From NCBI GenBank assembly GCA_037043455.1, contig JAWPHD010001816.1, positions 124,001 through 188,000 on the forward strand: DNA of 64,000 nt, given 5' to 3'. This document shows positions 34,686 to 46,839 of the stretch, piece by piece. Each line of letters starts with the position of its first letter. Within the stretch, counting starts at the first letter, position 1. The DNA is from Cyrtodaria siliqua. Its lineage: Eukaryota; Mollusca; Bivalvia; Adapedonta; Hiatellidae. Made by a program: the position numbers and the translations under genes. The notes under the pieces were generated by a model. That model had not been told where the DNA came from, did no database searches, and was given only the letters and a program-made list of their open reading frames with translations.

Positions 34686-36490
34686 TATTCTGGGAAAAAT
34701 AATAAATAATGCATATTTTGCATCTTGCCATTTTACATAAAATATATTCTTTTCTTTCTTCTTTTACTTCCAAACTCATGTACAATGATTTTTTAAAGTA
34801 AAACAAATTGTTTTAGTTTTAATTCATAAAGGTGACAGTTTTCCAATCTCATTAAAATCAGACCCTGATATGATCTATTGGATGACATTGCGACTATGGT
34901 GCGGAAGTGAACATTTACCAATTTATGTGGACAGTAACTGTGATGATGAATTTTAGGAATAATAACACTGAATCATACCATTTAATACATGAACTAAAAT
35001 TTAAGCACAAATAACTGGATTATACATGTAGGTTGTATGGAAGTTGTGTGTTAGTTTTATATGGATTCTTTGAATGGAATAGGTATTATTTTCAGCTTAT
35101 TTTCAGCTTATTTTCAGCTTGTGATAGTCAGTGGACAGTTAATTGAAAAAGGAACAGTTATTTACTCTGAGTGAAGTACTTTAAGATTGGACAATAACAG
35201 ATGTATAGTTATAGTTTACAGTTAAATAATTATAGGCTTTACCAGACCAAATATAATTTATAATGAATAACAATGATTTGAGGATTTAAAACAGATGATA
35301 TTAATATTTAAGTGACTGTGAATATTGAGGATGATTATTAATATATGGATACGTTATATTAAAGACATAAAGTCTGTAACGGGTTATTTAGAAAAAATGA
35401 GTATTCTGACTGTAAAAGTTTCTTGAAATTATTATTATTATTTAATTTTTTTTTACATAAGAAAAAAAAAGTATAATATTTTCATAATTATTTTATCAGG
35501 GTGTTTTTCAGCTTTATATTGGAGTATTCAACTTGTTTTTTTGTACTCCAGCTACAAAGCTCTCTACAATGATAATTGTTTTAAAGCAGTTCATTAGATG
35601 TTAGAAAATTGCATCCTTAGAGTTTATATTTTTTAAATGATATACTTATTAAGTTTATCGTCTTAATTAATTCAAACATTATATTAACACATAACAGGTT
35701 TTGCCAAAGTCAGTGCTTGTTTTTGTTATGATGCAGGCACTTTTCATTTTGCTTTTTTGTTCGCACGTTTATTTATTTTCTTTCAAGTTGCATGTGCTGT
35801 ATGAGGCATTCTCTCTGTTTAGGTCGTATTTTTATTATTGGTCTTTAGTGCTGAATGATGGAGGCTAAAATTTTCAGTTAATTGTCAGGGTCTTGGCTCT
35901 GTTGAAAAGCGTTTAGATGTATTTAATTACTTGAAATCGAAACAGTGTAATATATATTGCCTTCAAGATGTTCATTCAACAAAAGCAACTGAAAAATGTA
36001 TTCGATGATTGCATATTCAGCTCGGGTAATTCAAATGCCAGAGAGGTTGCAATATTGTTTAATAAAGATTTAGAATACACTTTACATAACCATATACCTT
36101 GCTCTGAGGGCAATTTTATTTTAGCAGATTTAACTGTTGATAATAACAGATTTACATTAATTAATATTTATGGTCCAAATAATTGCTTTTTATGAAAATA
36201 TTGCATCACTATCAGAGACTATTAATAATGATAAAATGATATGGTGTGGCGACTTTAACCTAGTACAGAATCCTAAAATTGACTACTACAATTATAAATA
36301 CATGTATGTAAATAACAAAAATGCTCAGGAAAAGATTTTGGAAATAAAAGAAAAATATAACCTTATTGACCCTTTTAGGGAAAATAGTCCATTTCTAAAA
36401 AGATATACATGGAGAAGAAAAAATCCATTAAAACGGGCACGTCTTGATTTTTTCCAGATTACTGAAATTTTATTACCATCCGTAAACAAA

Positions 36491-36562
36491 AGTACAATAG
36501 AATCAAGTTATCACTCTGATCATTCTAGTACAATAGAATCAAGTTATCACTCTGATCATTCT
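36491..36562. repeat. In-frame 36-bp tandem duplication in the LINE endonuclease
   Basis: AGTACAATAGAATCAAGTTA through GATCATTCT is present twice exactly, duplicating the twelve residues around the YHSDHS endonuclease motif. Confidence 0.9.
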
Positions 36563-36992
36563 ATGATAATCCTTACGTTACTTTTACACAGTTTAAAAAA
36601 GGGAAATCGTTATGGAAACACAACAATTCTCTCCTCAAAGACATATATTATTTAAATATTATGAACGATAAAATAAATGACATTAAAATACAATATGCAC
36701 TACCGGTTTATAATTTGGATAACATAAATAATATATCAAATAATGATGTACAGTTTGTCATCAATGATCAACTATTTTTAGATACACTTTTAATGGAATT
36801 AAGAGGGAAATCTATTTCATATTCAAGTTTTAGAAAGAAAGAAAGTGAAAGAATGGAGAAAGAAGTTCTCAAAAATATAGAAAAATATATAAAAAGTACC
36901 TTATACCAGAAAGTTCGGATCAATTAGAAAATTTAAAAGAAACATTGTCTAATTTACGAAAACAAAAAATGCAAGGTTATGGTTATGTTATC

Positions 36993-37394
36993 CAGTGTGC
37001 ACAACCCACGTGACCAAATGATAGGGTTCAACCCAGTAGAATCATACGAAATACAATCCCTTGTATAAAAACTATAGGAATTAGTGTAAAGACAAGAGCT
37101 AGATTATGTAAATGGGTTAAAATTCATGAGTTTACTGAAATAGTGTGTATCCTGTCACGGCTTTCAACCAAAAAACATTTTCATCCTTCAATTACTTTTT
37201 TGTTTCAAGAGTTTTTCAAAAACGGGTTTCAACCGGGAGTAGCATTTTGTTTTCTGCATTAGATGAACTAAGTTTCACAAAAATCGGTTAACTATTGGCA
37301 ACAAAATCAGACAAAATGTTACCTGAATCGAGGCCGGATTCTTGGCTATTTCGTGTTGAACCCTATCATTTGGTCACGTGGGTTGTGCACACTG
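36993..37394. mobile_element. 402-bp MITE with TATC duplication
   Basis: About 40-bp nearly perfect TIRs starting CAGTGTGCACAACCCACGTG; TATC at 36989-36992 and 37395-37398. Joining the flanks restores the LINE reading GYVIRSRACFIEDD. A 4-bp duplication with CAGTG ends is unlike hAT (8 bp); I do not assign a superfamily. Confidence 0.85.
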
Positions 37395-38543
37395 TATCAG
37401 ATCAAGAGCATGTTTTATCGAAGATGATGATGAAAGACCAACTAGCTATTTCTGCAATCTTGAATCTTATAATTACACTAGCAAAATTATAACAAAAGTT
37501 GAAAAAGATGACGGTACCTTAATTACAGATCAATTTGAAATTCTTGAAGAAACAAAATGCTTTTATGAATCTTTATATTCTAGCAGAGATACCAACTTAC
37601 TGGATATAGATTTAGATAGAGAACTTTCAAATTATGATATTCCCAAGCTTTCTTTAAAGGAATCAAACTCTTTAGAAGGAACAATACTTTTGAACAAGCA
37701 TCTTTAACGCTGAAAAAAATGGCCAGTAATCGTAGTCCCGGTTCCGATGGATTTAGCGCAGACTTCTTTAAAGTCTTTTGGAGTCTTTTGGAAGCATTTA
37801 GGACACTTTGTTTTACGGGCAATACATTTTGGATATATAAATGGAGAATTATCTATAACTCAAAGAGAGGGGATAATTACTTGCATACCAAAGGATAATA
37901 AACCTTGTAAATTTTTAAAGAACTACAGACCTATTTCGTTATTAAATTGTGTTTATCAAATTGCATCTGGTGCTATAGCCAACAGAATTAAGGCTACTTT
38001 ATACAAACTTATAAATGAAGATCAGACAGGTTTTATAGCGGGGCAATACTTGGGAGAAATTACAAGACAGCTTTTTGATATCATGCACTTTACTGAAAAA
38101 AATAATATACCAGGATTAATTCTATTACCGGTAGTAGATTTCGAAAAGGCATTTGACTCCCTATCTTGGGCTTTTATTCATAAAGTTTTAAAGTTTTTTG
38201 GATTTGGTATTTCCATTATTTCATGGATTAAAGTTTTATACAAAAATGCAAAAGTTTCTATTAACCAAGGGGGACACATTTATCATCGTCTTTTACAATA
38301 AATAGGGGATGCCGTCAAGGAGACCCATTATCACCGTATATCTTCATCTTGTGTGCAGAAGTTCTCGCTATTAAAATCAGAAACAACAAAAATATTAAAG
38401 GAATTACAATAGGAAATACCGAATTTAAATTTTCACAATATGCTGATATCATGCCTCAGTAAACTAATATTAGACGGCTCAAACACTTCTCTAAACGAAA
38501 CGCTTAATGAGTTATCTTACTTTGCACAATATTCGGGGCTTAA

Positions 38544-39067
38544 AGGGGTTGATGCACTATTTTCAAACACGATTTATTTAAAAGGGCTCTGAAAGACTTG
38601 AAAAAAGCTGAAAGAATTATCAAAATGGCATGGCAAATCAAGGAGATATGACCTATTAAAAATGTGCAAAGAAACATAAATGGAGGAGGCCATCTTTGAA
38701 CGATGACGTCATCGCGCCTTTTTACCATATGAGAATATTGACAAAATGTTTTTTAAAGCAAAGAAAATCAGTGCATATGAAAAATAAGCATACAATTTAT
38801 ACATTTTACATCTGTATATCTATTTTTAATCAATTTGCATTGATTTTCGTTGCTTTAAAGGACATTTTGTCAATATGCCATATATGATAATAAGGCGCGA
38901 TGACGTCATCGTTCAAAGATGGCCGCCTCCATTGATGTTCATTGCAAATTTTCAATAGGTCACATCTCCTTTATTTTCTATGATATTTCGATAATTCTTT
39001 CAGCGTTTTTCAAGTTTTTAAGAGCCCTTTTAAATCAATCGTGTTTGAAAATAGTGCATCAACCCCT
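38544..39067. mobile_element. 524-bp foldback MITE with TTAA duplication
   Basis: The arms start AGGGGTTGATGCACTATTTT and extend about 230 bp each, so nearly the whole element is one hairpin, including GATGACGTCATCG in both arms. TTAA at 38540-38543 and 39068-39071. The flanks rejoin the LINE reading FAQYSGLKVNFDKTQVVW. TTAA targets are used by piggyBac- and Kolobok-type transposases. Confidence 0.9.
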
Positions 39068-40307
39068 TTAAAGTTAATTTTGATAAGACACAAGTAGTAT
39101 GGATAGGTATTAAAAAGTATAGCAGTGATACGATTAAAACAGGGTGGAAACTATCATGGGGAAAAACAGATTTTAAGTTGTTAGGAATCAATTTCAATGT
39201 AGACCTGAATAAAATTATTGATATTTTTTATTTTGATAAAATAATAAAGATGAAAAACTTAATCAAACAGTGGAAGCGTAGATACTGGACACCATTTGGA
39301 AAAATTACTGTTATAAAATCGCTTTTATTGCCTGCTTAACCATTTATTCATATCGCTTCCGAACCCCAATGATAGCATTATAAAACAAATAAATACAATA
39401 CTATAATTTTTTATGGGAAGGGTCACCAGCAAAAATAAAACACAGTGTACGTGTAAAAGATTATATTGAAGGAGGGCTAAAAATGACTAACTTAAGAGCT
39501 TTTATGTATGGTCTAAAACCAACATGGTTAAAAAGGTGGATAATTACAGGTGCTAAATGGACACATATTATTGAGACTACACTCAACTTAAAAGATGTAA
39601 TAAGTTTTGGAAATAATTATACAAAATCAATATTAATGGACAAGTTAAGTAATCCATTTTGGGTCGATGTTTTACAATCATATGCATACATTAATGAGAA
39701 AAACCACAATCTACAGACCAATTTCTTGCAAGTCCAATTTTTTATAATGATAATCTCAAGATTGGAGCAAAACCCATATATATTTTATAAATCATGGTAT
39801 AACAAGGGTATTTTCCTAATAAATGATTTGCTTAAAGAAAATGGCAAGTTTTACTCAGAATTAGAGTTCAATGAAACGTTTAATATTAAAACTAATTTTA
39901 TTCAATACAATGGAGTACTTTCATCAATCAAAATGAATGCTGATAAACAAAATATTACATTGTTACATAAAAAGTTACAAAACCCATTGCTTACAGCTAA
40001 CATCTCAATCTTTATCAAAAATACCAAAGGTTCCAAAGATCTGTACAACATACTAAACAAAAATGAAGAAAAACCAACATCAAACTATAAATAGGAGCAA
40101 ATTTAAGATAGATGATAAGACATGGAAAGATATTTACATGTCCCCATTTAAATATAACCTTAGTACAACAGTTCGATGGTTTCAAGTAAGAATCAACCAC
40201 AGAATATTGCCAACAAAAAAATATTTGTTTACCATTAAAGCCATTGATAGCCCTCTTTGTAATTTCTGTCACCAACAAGAAAGTATTACACATGCCCAGA
40301 AACTCAA

Positions 40308-40762
40308 AACAGTCTATTAACTCATTTTAGAATTATTTTATCATTAGAATTTTGTGTTTCTGGGTTTCAAGAACCTCGCTACTCAATGTCCAGTAAAACC
40401 TCAGTGTGTTCTGAGAATACAATGAGCTTTCAATTAACTGGTTTCATTGGTTTAATTTTTATCAGTGAACCAATCAGAATGCTTCATTCATAATTTCCTT
40501 TGGTTGCTTCTATCATGACATCACTTTCTGATATTATGACATCACACCCTAGATAATTATGACACCACGTCATGCTATTATGACATCACATCATGCTATT
40601 ATAATGCAGCTCAATGTGTTCTCAGAACATAATGAGCATTTTAATTGCTGTGAGCAACATATTAAGAGTATTTGTATCACTCATTGAGGAATGAGTTTCT
40701 TGAAATCAAGAATCACAGAATTCTAAAGATAAAATAATTCTAAAATGATTTAATAGACTGTT
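40308..40762. mobile_element. 455-bp MITE with probable TCAA duplication
   Basis: The TIRs start AACAGTCTATTAA and continue TCATTTTAGAATTATTTTAT on both sides. TCAA flanks it at 40304-40307 and 40763-40766, though shifted readings are possible. The interior has four copies of ATTATGACATCAC-like sequence (40513-40605). The LINE continues after it with MFLNEIKTWLL. Confidence 0.75.
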
Positions 40763-42365
40763 TCAAATGTTTCTTAACGAAATTAAGACTTGGTTGTTAA
40801 CAAAACATATACAAATAACATTCATAGAAGAACCATTTATTTTCAATATAGTAAATATGCTATCATCAATCGATTTGTACATTATTATCGATTTAAAGTA
40901 ATATATTTTTTCATCAACGTCTTAATAAATTGCTATCGGTCACTGCTATGAAGAATCGACTTAAAAATTCATACAAAGCACTGAAGTATATAGCTGTTAA
41001 AAAACAATAATGTAGAGACATTTTCCGAGAAATAGACGACTTATAAAGAAGCCTTAGATGCAAACTTATAAATACATACATACTTTTTTGCCAAGAAACT
41101 GATAATTGATAATACTGATAATTGATAATATAAATTAACTAAAAGTGACAAGGACTGAGAAGATTATTATATAATTCCTTAGAGAGAGAATGTTTGCAGC
41201 CAGTATTTGGTAACTCATATTTAAAAAATAAATAAAAATAACAGTAATTTAAACCAAATTTCACCCTATAATGACGATTGATATAAGCTAAATACCGATA
41301 TATATATCATTTTGGTTCTCTGGAAAAAAAAAGGCACTTTCATTGTTTCTTTGATATCATATCTTTGTATATAATATTTGTTTTTAAGGAATGAAAGAAC
41401 CTGAATGGGAATGTTTGTTGTGAACTTGACATAATATGTATATTTTGTAAAGTATGTGGTGGGATAGTCCTCCCTGACCCACAACACACTCATTCACGGG
41501 AAGATTAAATGGGTTTGCCCTTTTTTGGCAACTGAAAAAAAATCAGACCCTTTATCATGCTACGCTACTCTACACTACTAAGGATCTGACAACACTGCAT
41601 TGGAGGTCACGTCAGATTGACCTTATGATTAGCCAATCAGATTTCAGCCTACAAAATCATTCGGTATATTACCGCTTCACTGCGCATGTCACGTTTTAGT
41701 CTACGTTTGATATTGAAAGAGACAATGTCCGTAATTTTTAGCTTATAAAACACAAAATAATTCTGTTGACAACATAACACACCAACCATTATTGAATATT
41801 TACTGGCAAAAAAAAGATTGTATGATGGAATTCAATAGTGGTACAAAAAACAACAACAGATGTACCGATTAGTGGGGTTGAACACACTCTAAAATTACAC
41901 TCACTGAACGTCGCAATTGTCCATTGTCGCTACCGACAGAGCTAAGCCGGCCAGACATACTAAGGCATACTATTTAGAAAACCTAATGTCGGTAGAATAT
42001 ATATTTTTCAGATACTGTTCGGAATGTGGATTTTTTGTCGTATTCTTGATGTAAAACATGCCATTTCGTGGATTTCTTTGAAATTATCGTGCAATCCACA
42101 GTAATAACACATGAAGACTTTATCTTTTTTCGGATACAGATCTATGTGTTTTATGTGGATTTTTGTTTGTTCAGTTCATTCGAACATCATCTGAAATGCA
42201 TATGAAACACATGATTTCATTGGTTGAATTTAGTTGATCTGCTCATGAATATTGATTAGATGAAAGGTCGATCTGACGTGACCTCCAAGGCAGTGTTGTC
42301 AGATCCTATAGCAGAGAGTACCAAAGTGTAATTAGGATATGATTTTAATGAGATTGACAGTTTTC

Positions 42366-43017
42366 CTATTTACTACCTTGTGGCATGGCACAAGGATGGC
42401 GATGGATAGGGATGGAAGCCCTCTAACTTCACTCTTCAACCTTTCATACTTTTTAATTTTTTAAAGTCTAACTTCAGTTAGTTTTAACCCTACTTTTTCA
42501 ACCAATCAGTTGTCTCAAATTTTCAAATACTTTGCACCATTTTTTCATGAAGATTTTACTACAAGCAGTCTTAGCGGTGAAGAACATGACCTATATAGAG
42601 ACTATTGGCAAACACTAAGTCGGATAGAGCCTATGAAGAGATCATCACCATTAAGAAACCGCGGTTGGTCACTACGCTCCCTCCCTTACGGTATTTCTTA
42701 GGCTACTTGAATCTTGATGATTTAACATCAGGAGATCTTATGTAACTTTTAAGAATTCATCAAGTAAGAAGTCATGAAGTGTTACCAGTCAGGAAGTTTT
42801 AAGACCATTTCAGTCTCACTCTGTGGCGACGGATGTTTTGCAGCCTTTCACATCATGTACAGCATTATTATCTATGTGCCTTTAAATTCTATTATGTATG
42901 TGTAACATCTGTGTGCCTTTAAATTCTATTATGTATGTGTAACATGTGTGGCTTTAAATTCTATTATGTATGTGTTACATCTGTGTGCTTTTAAATGCTT
43001 TTATGTATGTGCAACTT
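42366..43017. other. No gene; four-copy 37-bp-type tandem repeat at its end
   Basis: From about 42878 to 43015 the sequence GCCTTTAAATTCTATTATGT then ATGTGTAACAT is repeated about four times. The rest is unremarkable. Confidence 0.6.
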
Positions 43018-43021
43018 TTAA

Positions 43022-43472
43022 AGGGACACACGGCTATCTTAAAGTTTTTATCAAACATCAAATTTAGCTTCTCGATTATTAATACAGTGACATTTTGACT
43101 TTAAACCTGCTTGCATATCATTAATTACTGTTTTTGAGATTTCAATTTTCATTGTTATTTTATCAAATGTTGAAATATATTATTGGTGCAATATTAGGCC
43201 TAAAAAAAAAATAGGTTTGTTTCTGGTTACCCGACCGACCCTCCCGTTTTACCGCCGACCGTAACTTTTTTATGGACCTCCGAAAAAAAAAGTCAAGGTG
43301 CCATTCCAAAAAAAAAATAAATAATAATAATAATAATTTAAAACTCGTCACTTCTAATTCATGGGATCTAATTTGCCTTCCTAAACATATCATCGTGGCA
43401 TGCAGTTAATGTGATGTTGCAGTTAATGCATAATGAAAGTAAATATTTATGATTTTGTTGTCTGTCTTGGAG

Positions 43473-43512
<40 letters not shown>

Positions 43513-43723
43513 CCTACCTACCGACCCATATTTTTTGGGGCATGTACCCAGAAACAAACCTTTTTTTTTTTTAGGCCTTATCAAAAGTCAGTAATATATA
43601 CAAAAACAATTTGATTTATACTATTTTTATAATTAACATTAATGATTGAAATAATGCATGTTATGTAGAAAAACTAATGGGACCCCGCGAGTTTTTAAAA
43701 AATCAAGATTGCCGTGTGTCCCT
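43022..43723. mobile_element. TTAA-type MITE of the AGGGACACACGGC family, interrupted
   Basis: TIR AGGGACACACGGC at both ends, TTAA at 43018-43021 and 43724-43727. Without the PIF-type insertion (43197-43577 plus TTA) it is about 318 bp, close to the copy at 47238 (291 bp). Confidence 0.85.
43197..43577. mobile_element. PIF/Harbinger-type MITE with TTA duplication
   Basis: The ends are GGCCTAAAAAAAAAA and its inverse, followed inward by AGGTTTGTTTCTGG on both sides; TTA at 43194-43196 and 43578-43580. Contains an A homopolymer at about 43473-43511. Nested in the TTAA MITE. Confidence 0.85.
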
Positions 43724-44363
43724 TTAATTGCTATTATGTTGTTTAAATTGCTATCTTGCCTGTTATTACTGTATGTCGATCAATAGCTATTTTGTGTTTA
43801 TATGCCATACCGACTTAAAATAAAACTTTATATCTTGTTGTATCTTGTATGTATTGCTTATGTGGTTGCATAAATTAAATGTGCTTTATTGTGAGTGTCA
43901 ATTGTTTTAAATGTGCTTCAAATGAGATTGCTATTTAGTTTTAGTAAATGTTCTAGTTTGATGAAGATTACAGTGATGTGCTAAATCTGTATGTACTTGT
44001 GCTCTATGTGTTGACAGTTCTCTATGTTTAATGCATGTGTGCTTAGAATAATTATTTTAAATATGTGTGTGCTTAAATTTGAGTCCTGCTTTGGCTGTGT
44101 TTATCCTTGTGCCATTTATAAAGTCTAATTATAGATTTTATCAGGGCTCTTATAATAATATTATAATATTAATAACCCTTTAAATACCATGTGATATATG
44201 TAAATTTTAACCCCATGCTCTGTTTTAGCTGCTATACTATATGTTTTTATGTTTACATAATTATGTTGTTGGTAAATAGCTCATAGAGCTAATGTTAAAC
44301 TGTTTGTAAAAAACGACTTGAAATAAATATTCTTGTATCTTGCATCTGATATGAGGTGAAAAG

Positions 44364-45179
44364 CAATCTCATTAAAATCAGATCCAAAATATTCGCTCCA
44401 CTACTTTCCGCTATTTAGATCTGACCATATTACATACCGGGTCACCTCAGATTGACCTTTCATCTAATCAATATTCATGAGAAGATCAACTAAATTCAAC
44501 CAATGAAATTGCGCGTTTCATTTATAATTCACAAGAAATTAAAACTTATTCTATTCGAGTGAACTGAACAAACGCAAATCTACATATCCGAATAAAGATA
44601 ATAGTATTCGTGTGTTATTGCACGATGCATTCAAAGAAATGCACTGAATGGTATGTTTTACATCAAGATACGAAGAAAATCATGGGCACTGTCGTGTATT
44701 TTTCAACCGAAATTATTACGATATTACATAGCCTAAATAGTATGCCATAATACATGTGGCCCAATTAGCTCAGTTGATAGCGTGGTCGACCGCGGAATTA
44801 CCAGTATAATTTTAGTGTGTGGGTTCAATCCCACGAATCGGTAAAAATATTTGTACCGCTATTAAATTCCCTCAAGTTTACAATCTTTTTTTTCCAGTAA
44901 ATATTCAATAATGGTTGGTGTATTGTGTTTGTCAACGCAATTCGTTTGTGTTTTATAAGCTAAAAGTTACGGACATTGTCTCTTTCAATACCAAGCGTAG
45001 ACTTTTACTGTTCAATGCGACATGCGCAGTGAAGCTGTCAATACCAAACAATTTTGTGGGCTGAAATCTGATTGGCTAATCGTAAGGTCAATCTGAGGTG
45101 ACCCGATATGTAATATGGTCAGATCTAAATAGCGGAAAGTAGTGGAGCGAATATTTTGGATCTCATTTTAATGAGATTG
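44364..45179. mobile_element. Mutator-type MITE, intact, 816 bp, with tRNA-like core
   Basis: TIRs of about 95 bp start CAATCTCATTAAAAT and include TATTCGCTCCACTACTTTCC; GGTGAAAAG at 44355-44363 and 45180-45188 is an exact 9-bp duplication. Beyond the TIRs the two halves differ. A tRNA-like block occupies the centre (44758-44843). Confidence 0.9.
44758..44843 (+). other. tRNA-like sequence inside the MITE
   Basis: An A box in TTAGCTCAGTTGATAGCG and a B box in GGGTTCAATCCC at tRNA-like spacing. The acceptor strands (GGCCCAA and GAATCGG) pair poorly and there is no clean anticodon stem, so this is a pol III promoter relic or SINE head, not a tRNA gene. The related element at 41552-42356 has a more decayed version on the other strand. 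Confidence 0.7.
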
Positions 45180-45443
45180 GGTGAAAAGCATTTTAGCACT
45201 CTTAATTGTCTTATACCATGTATACATTGCTATTCTTAATATGTAGTTTTTAACAATTCAATTCTTTATTAGGAAAAAATGTTTACCAGTACATATGATA
45301 AGTGTACAGTTGTGATCCTAGAACGGAAGAATACATATAAACAATAATGATTATTGACTATAGTTTTATAAAGTGTATCACACTTGATAAGAATTATGGT
45401 TTCAATATTACTTTTAGGGGAATATTTTTGATTTTAAGGAAAA

Positions 45444-46583
45444 CAAGAGGCCCAAGAGGGCCTGTGGACGCTCTACTGGCTCTAGATAAAGTTTATGTAT
45501 AAGGGGCCATAACTCTTTCAAATATTGTTCAACCAGAACATGGTGAAGACATACGCAACTAGGCTTGGTACTGATTGTCCCTGACAAATTTCACTGAACT
45601 CCAGCCAGAGGTTCAGGAGAACTAGTCGGTACAAAGTTAGTGTATTAAAACCTTTAAGGGGTCATAACTCTGCCAAAATTCATTCAACCTAAACACGGCA
45701 ATGACAGGTGCAACTAGGCTTGGTACTGATCATCCCCATCAAGATTCGTTGAAATGCAGCAAGGAGTTCAGAAGAGTCTAATCTGGACAACATTTGGCTA
45801 TTAAAACCTTTAAAGGGCCATAACTCTGCCAAAAATCATTCAACCCGAATATTACGACGATATGGACAACTAGGCTTGATACTGATCATCCTTGTCAAGT
45901 TTCGTTAAAATCCAGTCAGGGGTTCAGGAGAACTAGCCCGGAAAATGTTAAAGGGCCACAACTCCATCAAAAATCTGTTAACCGGAATGCCACGATGATA
46001 TGCACAATTATGCTTGCTGCTGATCATCCATGTAAAGTTTCGTTGAAATGTTGTGAGGCGTTCAGGAGAACTAGTCCAGACAAAGTTTGTGTATTAAAAC
46101 CTTTAAAGGGCCATAACTCTGCCAAAAATCATTCAACCGGAACACGGCAATGATTTGCACAACTAGACCTGATACTGATCATCATTGTCAAGTTTCGTTA
46201 AAATCCAGCCAGGGGTTCAGGAGAACTAGCCCGGAAAATGTTTGTGTATCAGAAACCTTTAAAGGGCAATAACTCCACCAAAAATAACTGGAACGCGACG
46301 ATGATATGCACAACTATGCGCACAACTATGCTTGGTGCTGATCATCCCTGTAAAGTTGAAATGTGGGGAGACGTTCAGGAGAACTAGTCCAGACAAAGTT
46401 TGTGTATTAAAACCTTTAAAAGGACATAACACCGCCAAAATCATTCAACCGGAACATGGTGACGTTATGTACAACTAGGCTTGGTACTGATCATCCTTGA
46501 AAAGTTTCACTGAAATCTGGCCAAATGAAGGCCCTTTCTTTTTAATGAGGCCACAATATAGCATATTTCAGAAAATCAAGGGC
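45444..46583 (-). mobile_element. Helentron-like element, core type E, hairpin end lost
   Basis: The left boundary CAAGAGGCCCAAGAGGGCCT then GTGGACGCTCTACTGGC is typical. Seven or so units of about 155 bp follow (GGGCCATAACTCTGCCAAAA, CAACTAGGCTTGGTACTGAT, GTTCAGGAGAACTAG). The far end turns into a type C-like unit and stops without the terminal hairpin. Confidence 0.65.
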
Positions 46584-46589
46584 CATAAC

Positions 46590-46830
46590 TCCGGTGTATA
46601 TTAGAAAGAGAATTGGGCTAAGGACACTCCCTTGAGGAACGCCACTTGTGACATTTTTCCAGCCAGATTTGTTTCCATTCACTTCAACTCTCTGTTTCAG
46701 ATCAGTTAAAAAATATATTATCCAATCAGAAATTTTCCCCCAAAGCCGTAACCCTTTAATTTCTTAATCTTTTCTGTGGAACTTTGTCGAAAGCCCTACT
46801 GAAATCTAACTAAATTACATCTATTTCCTC
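46590..46830 (-). pseudogene. LINE reverse-transcriptase fragment (CR1/Jockey-like)
   Basis: Read on the minus strand this gives LDFSRAFDKVPQKRL, GGKISDWIIYFLTDLKQRVE and NVTSGVPQGSVLSPI, conserved reverse-transcriptase blocks in the spacing of CR1/L2 or Jockey-type LINEs. A stop (TAG) replaces one residue just before LDFS and a frameshift lies near the KRLRN stretch. It is cut at 46830 by the MULE-like element; a short continuation (reverse of about 48797-48840) lies beyond it. Confidence 0.75.
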
Positions 46831-46839
46831 TATGGTGTT

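Larger units (their letters stand above)
35870..40850 (+). pseudogene. LINE ORF2 relic: endonuclease, reverse transcriptase, C-terminal zinc motif
   Basis: Pieces in several frames give an APE-type endonuclease (VNCQGLGSVEKRLDVF, CLQDVHSTKA, INIYGPN, WCGDFNLVQNP, YHSDHS), then reverse transcriptase blocks (SPGSDGFSADFFK, NYRPISLLN, VDFEKAFDSLSW, CRQGDPLSPYIFILCAE), then a C-terminal part (WFQVRINHRILPTKKYL, CNFCHQQESITH). Frameshifts occur near 36000, 36190 and 37790. The catalytic YADD block near 38440 is damaged (reads YADI then a stop). Three MITEs break it. Order and motifs fit the L1/Tx1 group. Not functional. Confidence 0.8.
34867..41538 (+). mobile_element. L1/Tx1-like LINE with 13-bp target-site duplication
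   Basis: AAAATCAGACCCT occurs at 34854-34866 and 41539-41551, flanking the unit, and a short A run (part of an eight-A tract at 41535-41542) stands at the 3' end. After subtracting three MITEs about 5.3 kb remains. About 1 kb precedes the ORF2 relic with no recognisable ORF1; either a 5' UTR or an eroded ORF1. A 3' tail of about 0.7 kb follows ORF2. The exact duplication and the target inside a MITE give a firm outline. Confidence 0.85.
34844..42356. mobile_element. Mutator-type MITE (about 828 bp) split by a LINE
   Basis: The end sequence CAATCTCATTAAAATCAGA at 34844 and its inverse TTTTAATGAGATTG ending at 42356 are both flanked by ACAGTTTTC (34835-34843 and 42357-42365), a 9-bp duplication typical of MULEs. 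Only 23 bp of the left end lie left of the LINE; the rest runs from 41552. Removing the LINE leaves about 828 bp, close to the intact copy at 44364 (816 bp, reverse orientation). A degenerate tRNA-like block is at about 41865-41955 on the minus strand. Confidence 0.8.

Noticed and set aside
42510..42701. 63-codon frame near the LINE
   Set aside because: No splice borders, no motif; length expected by chance.
44758..44843. tRNA gene
   Set aside because: A and B boxes are present but the acceptor and anticodon stems do not pair; it lies in a MITE.
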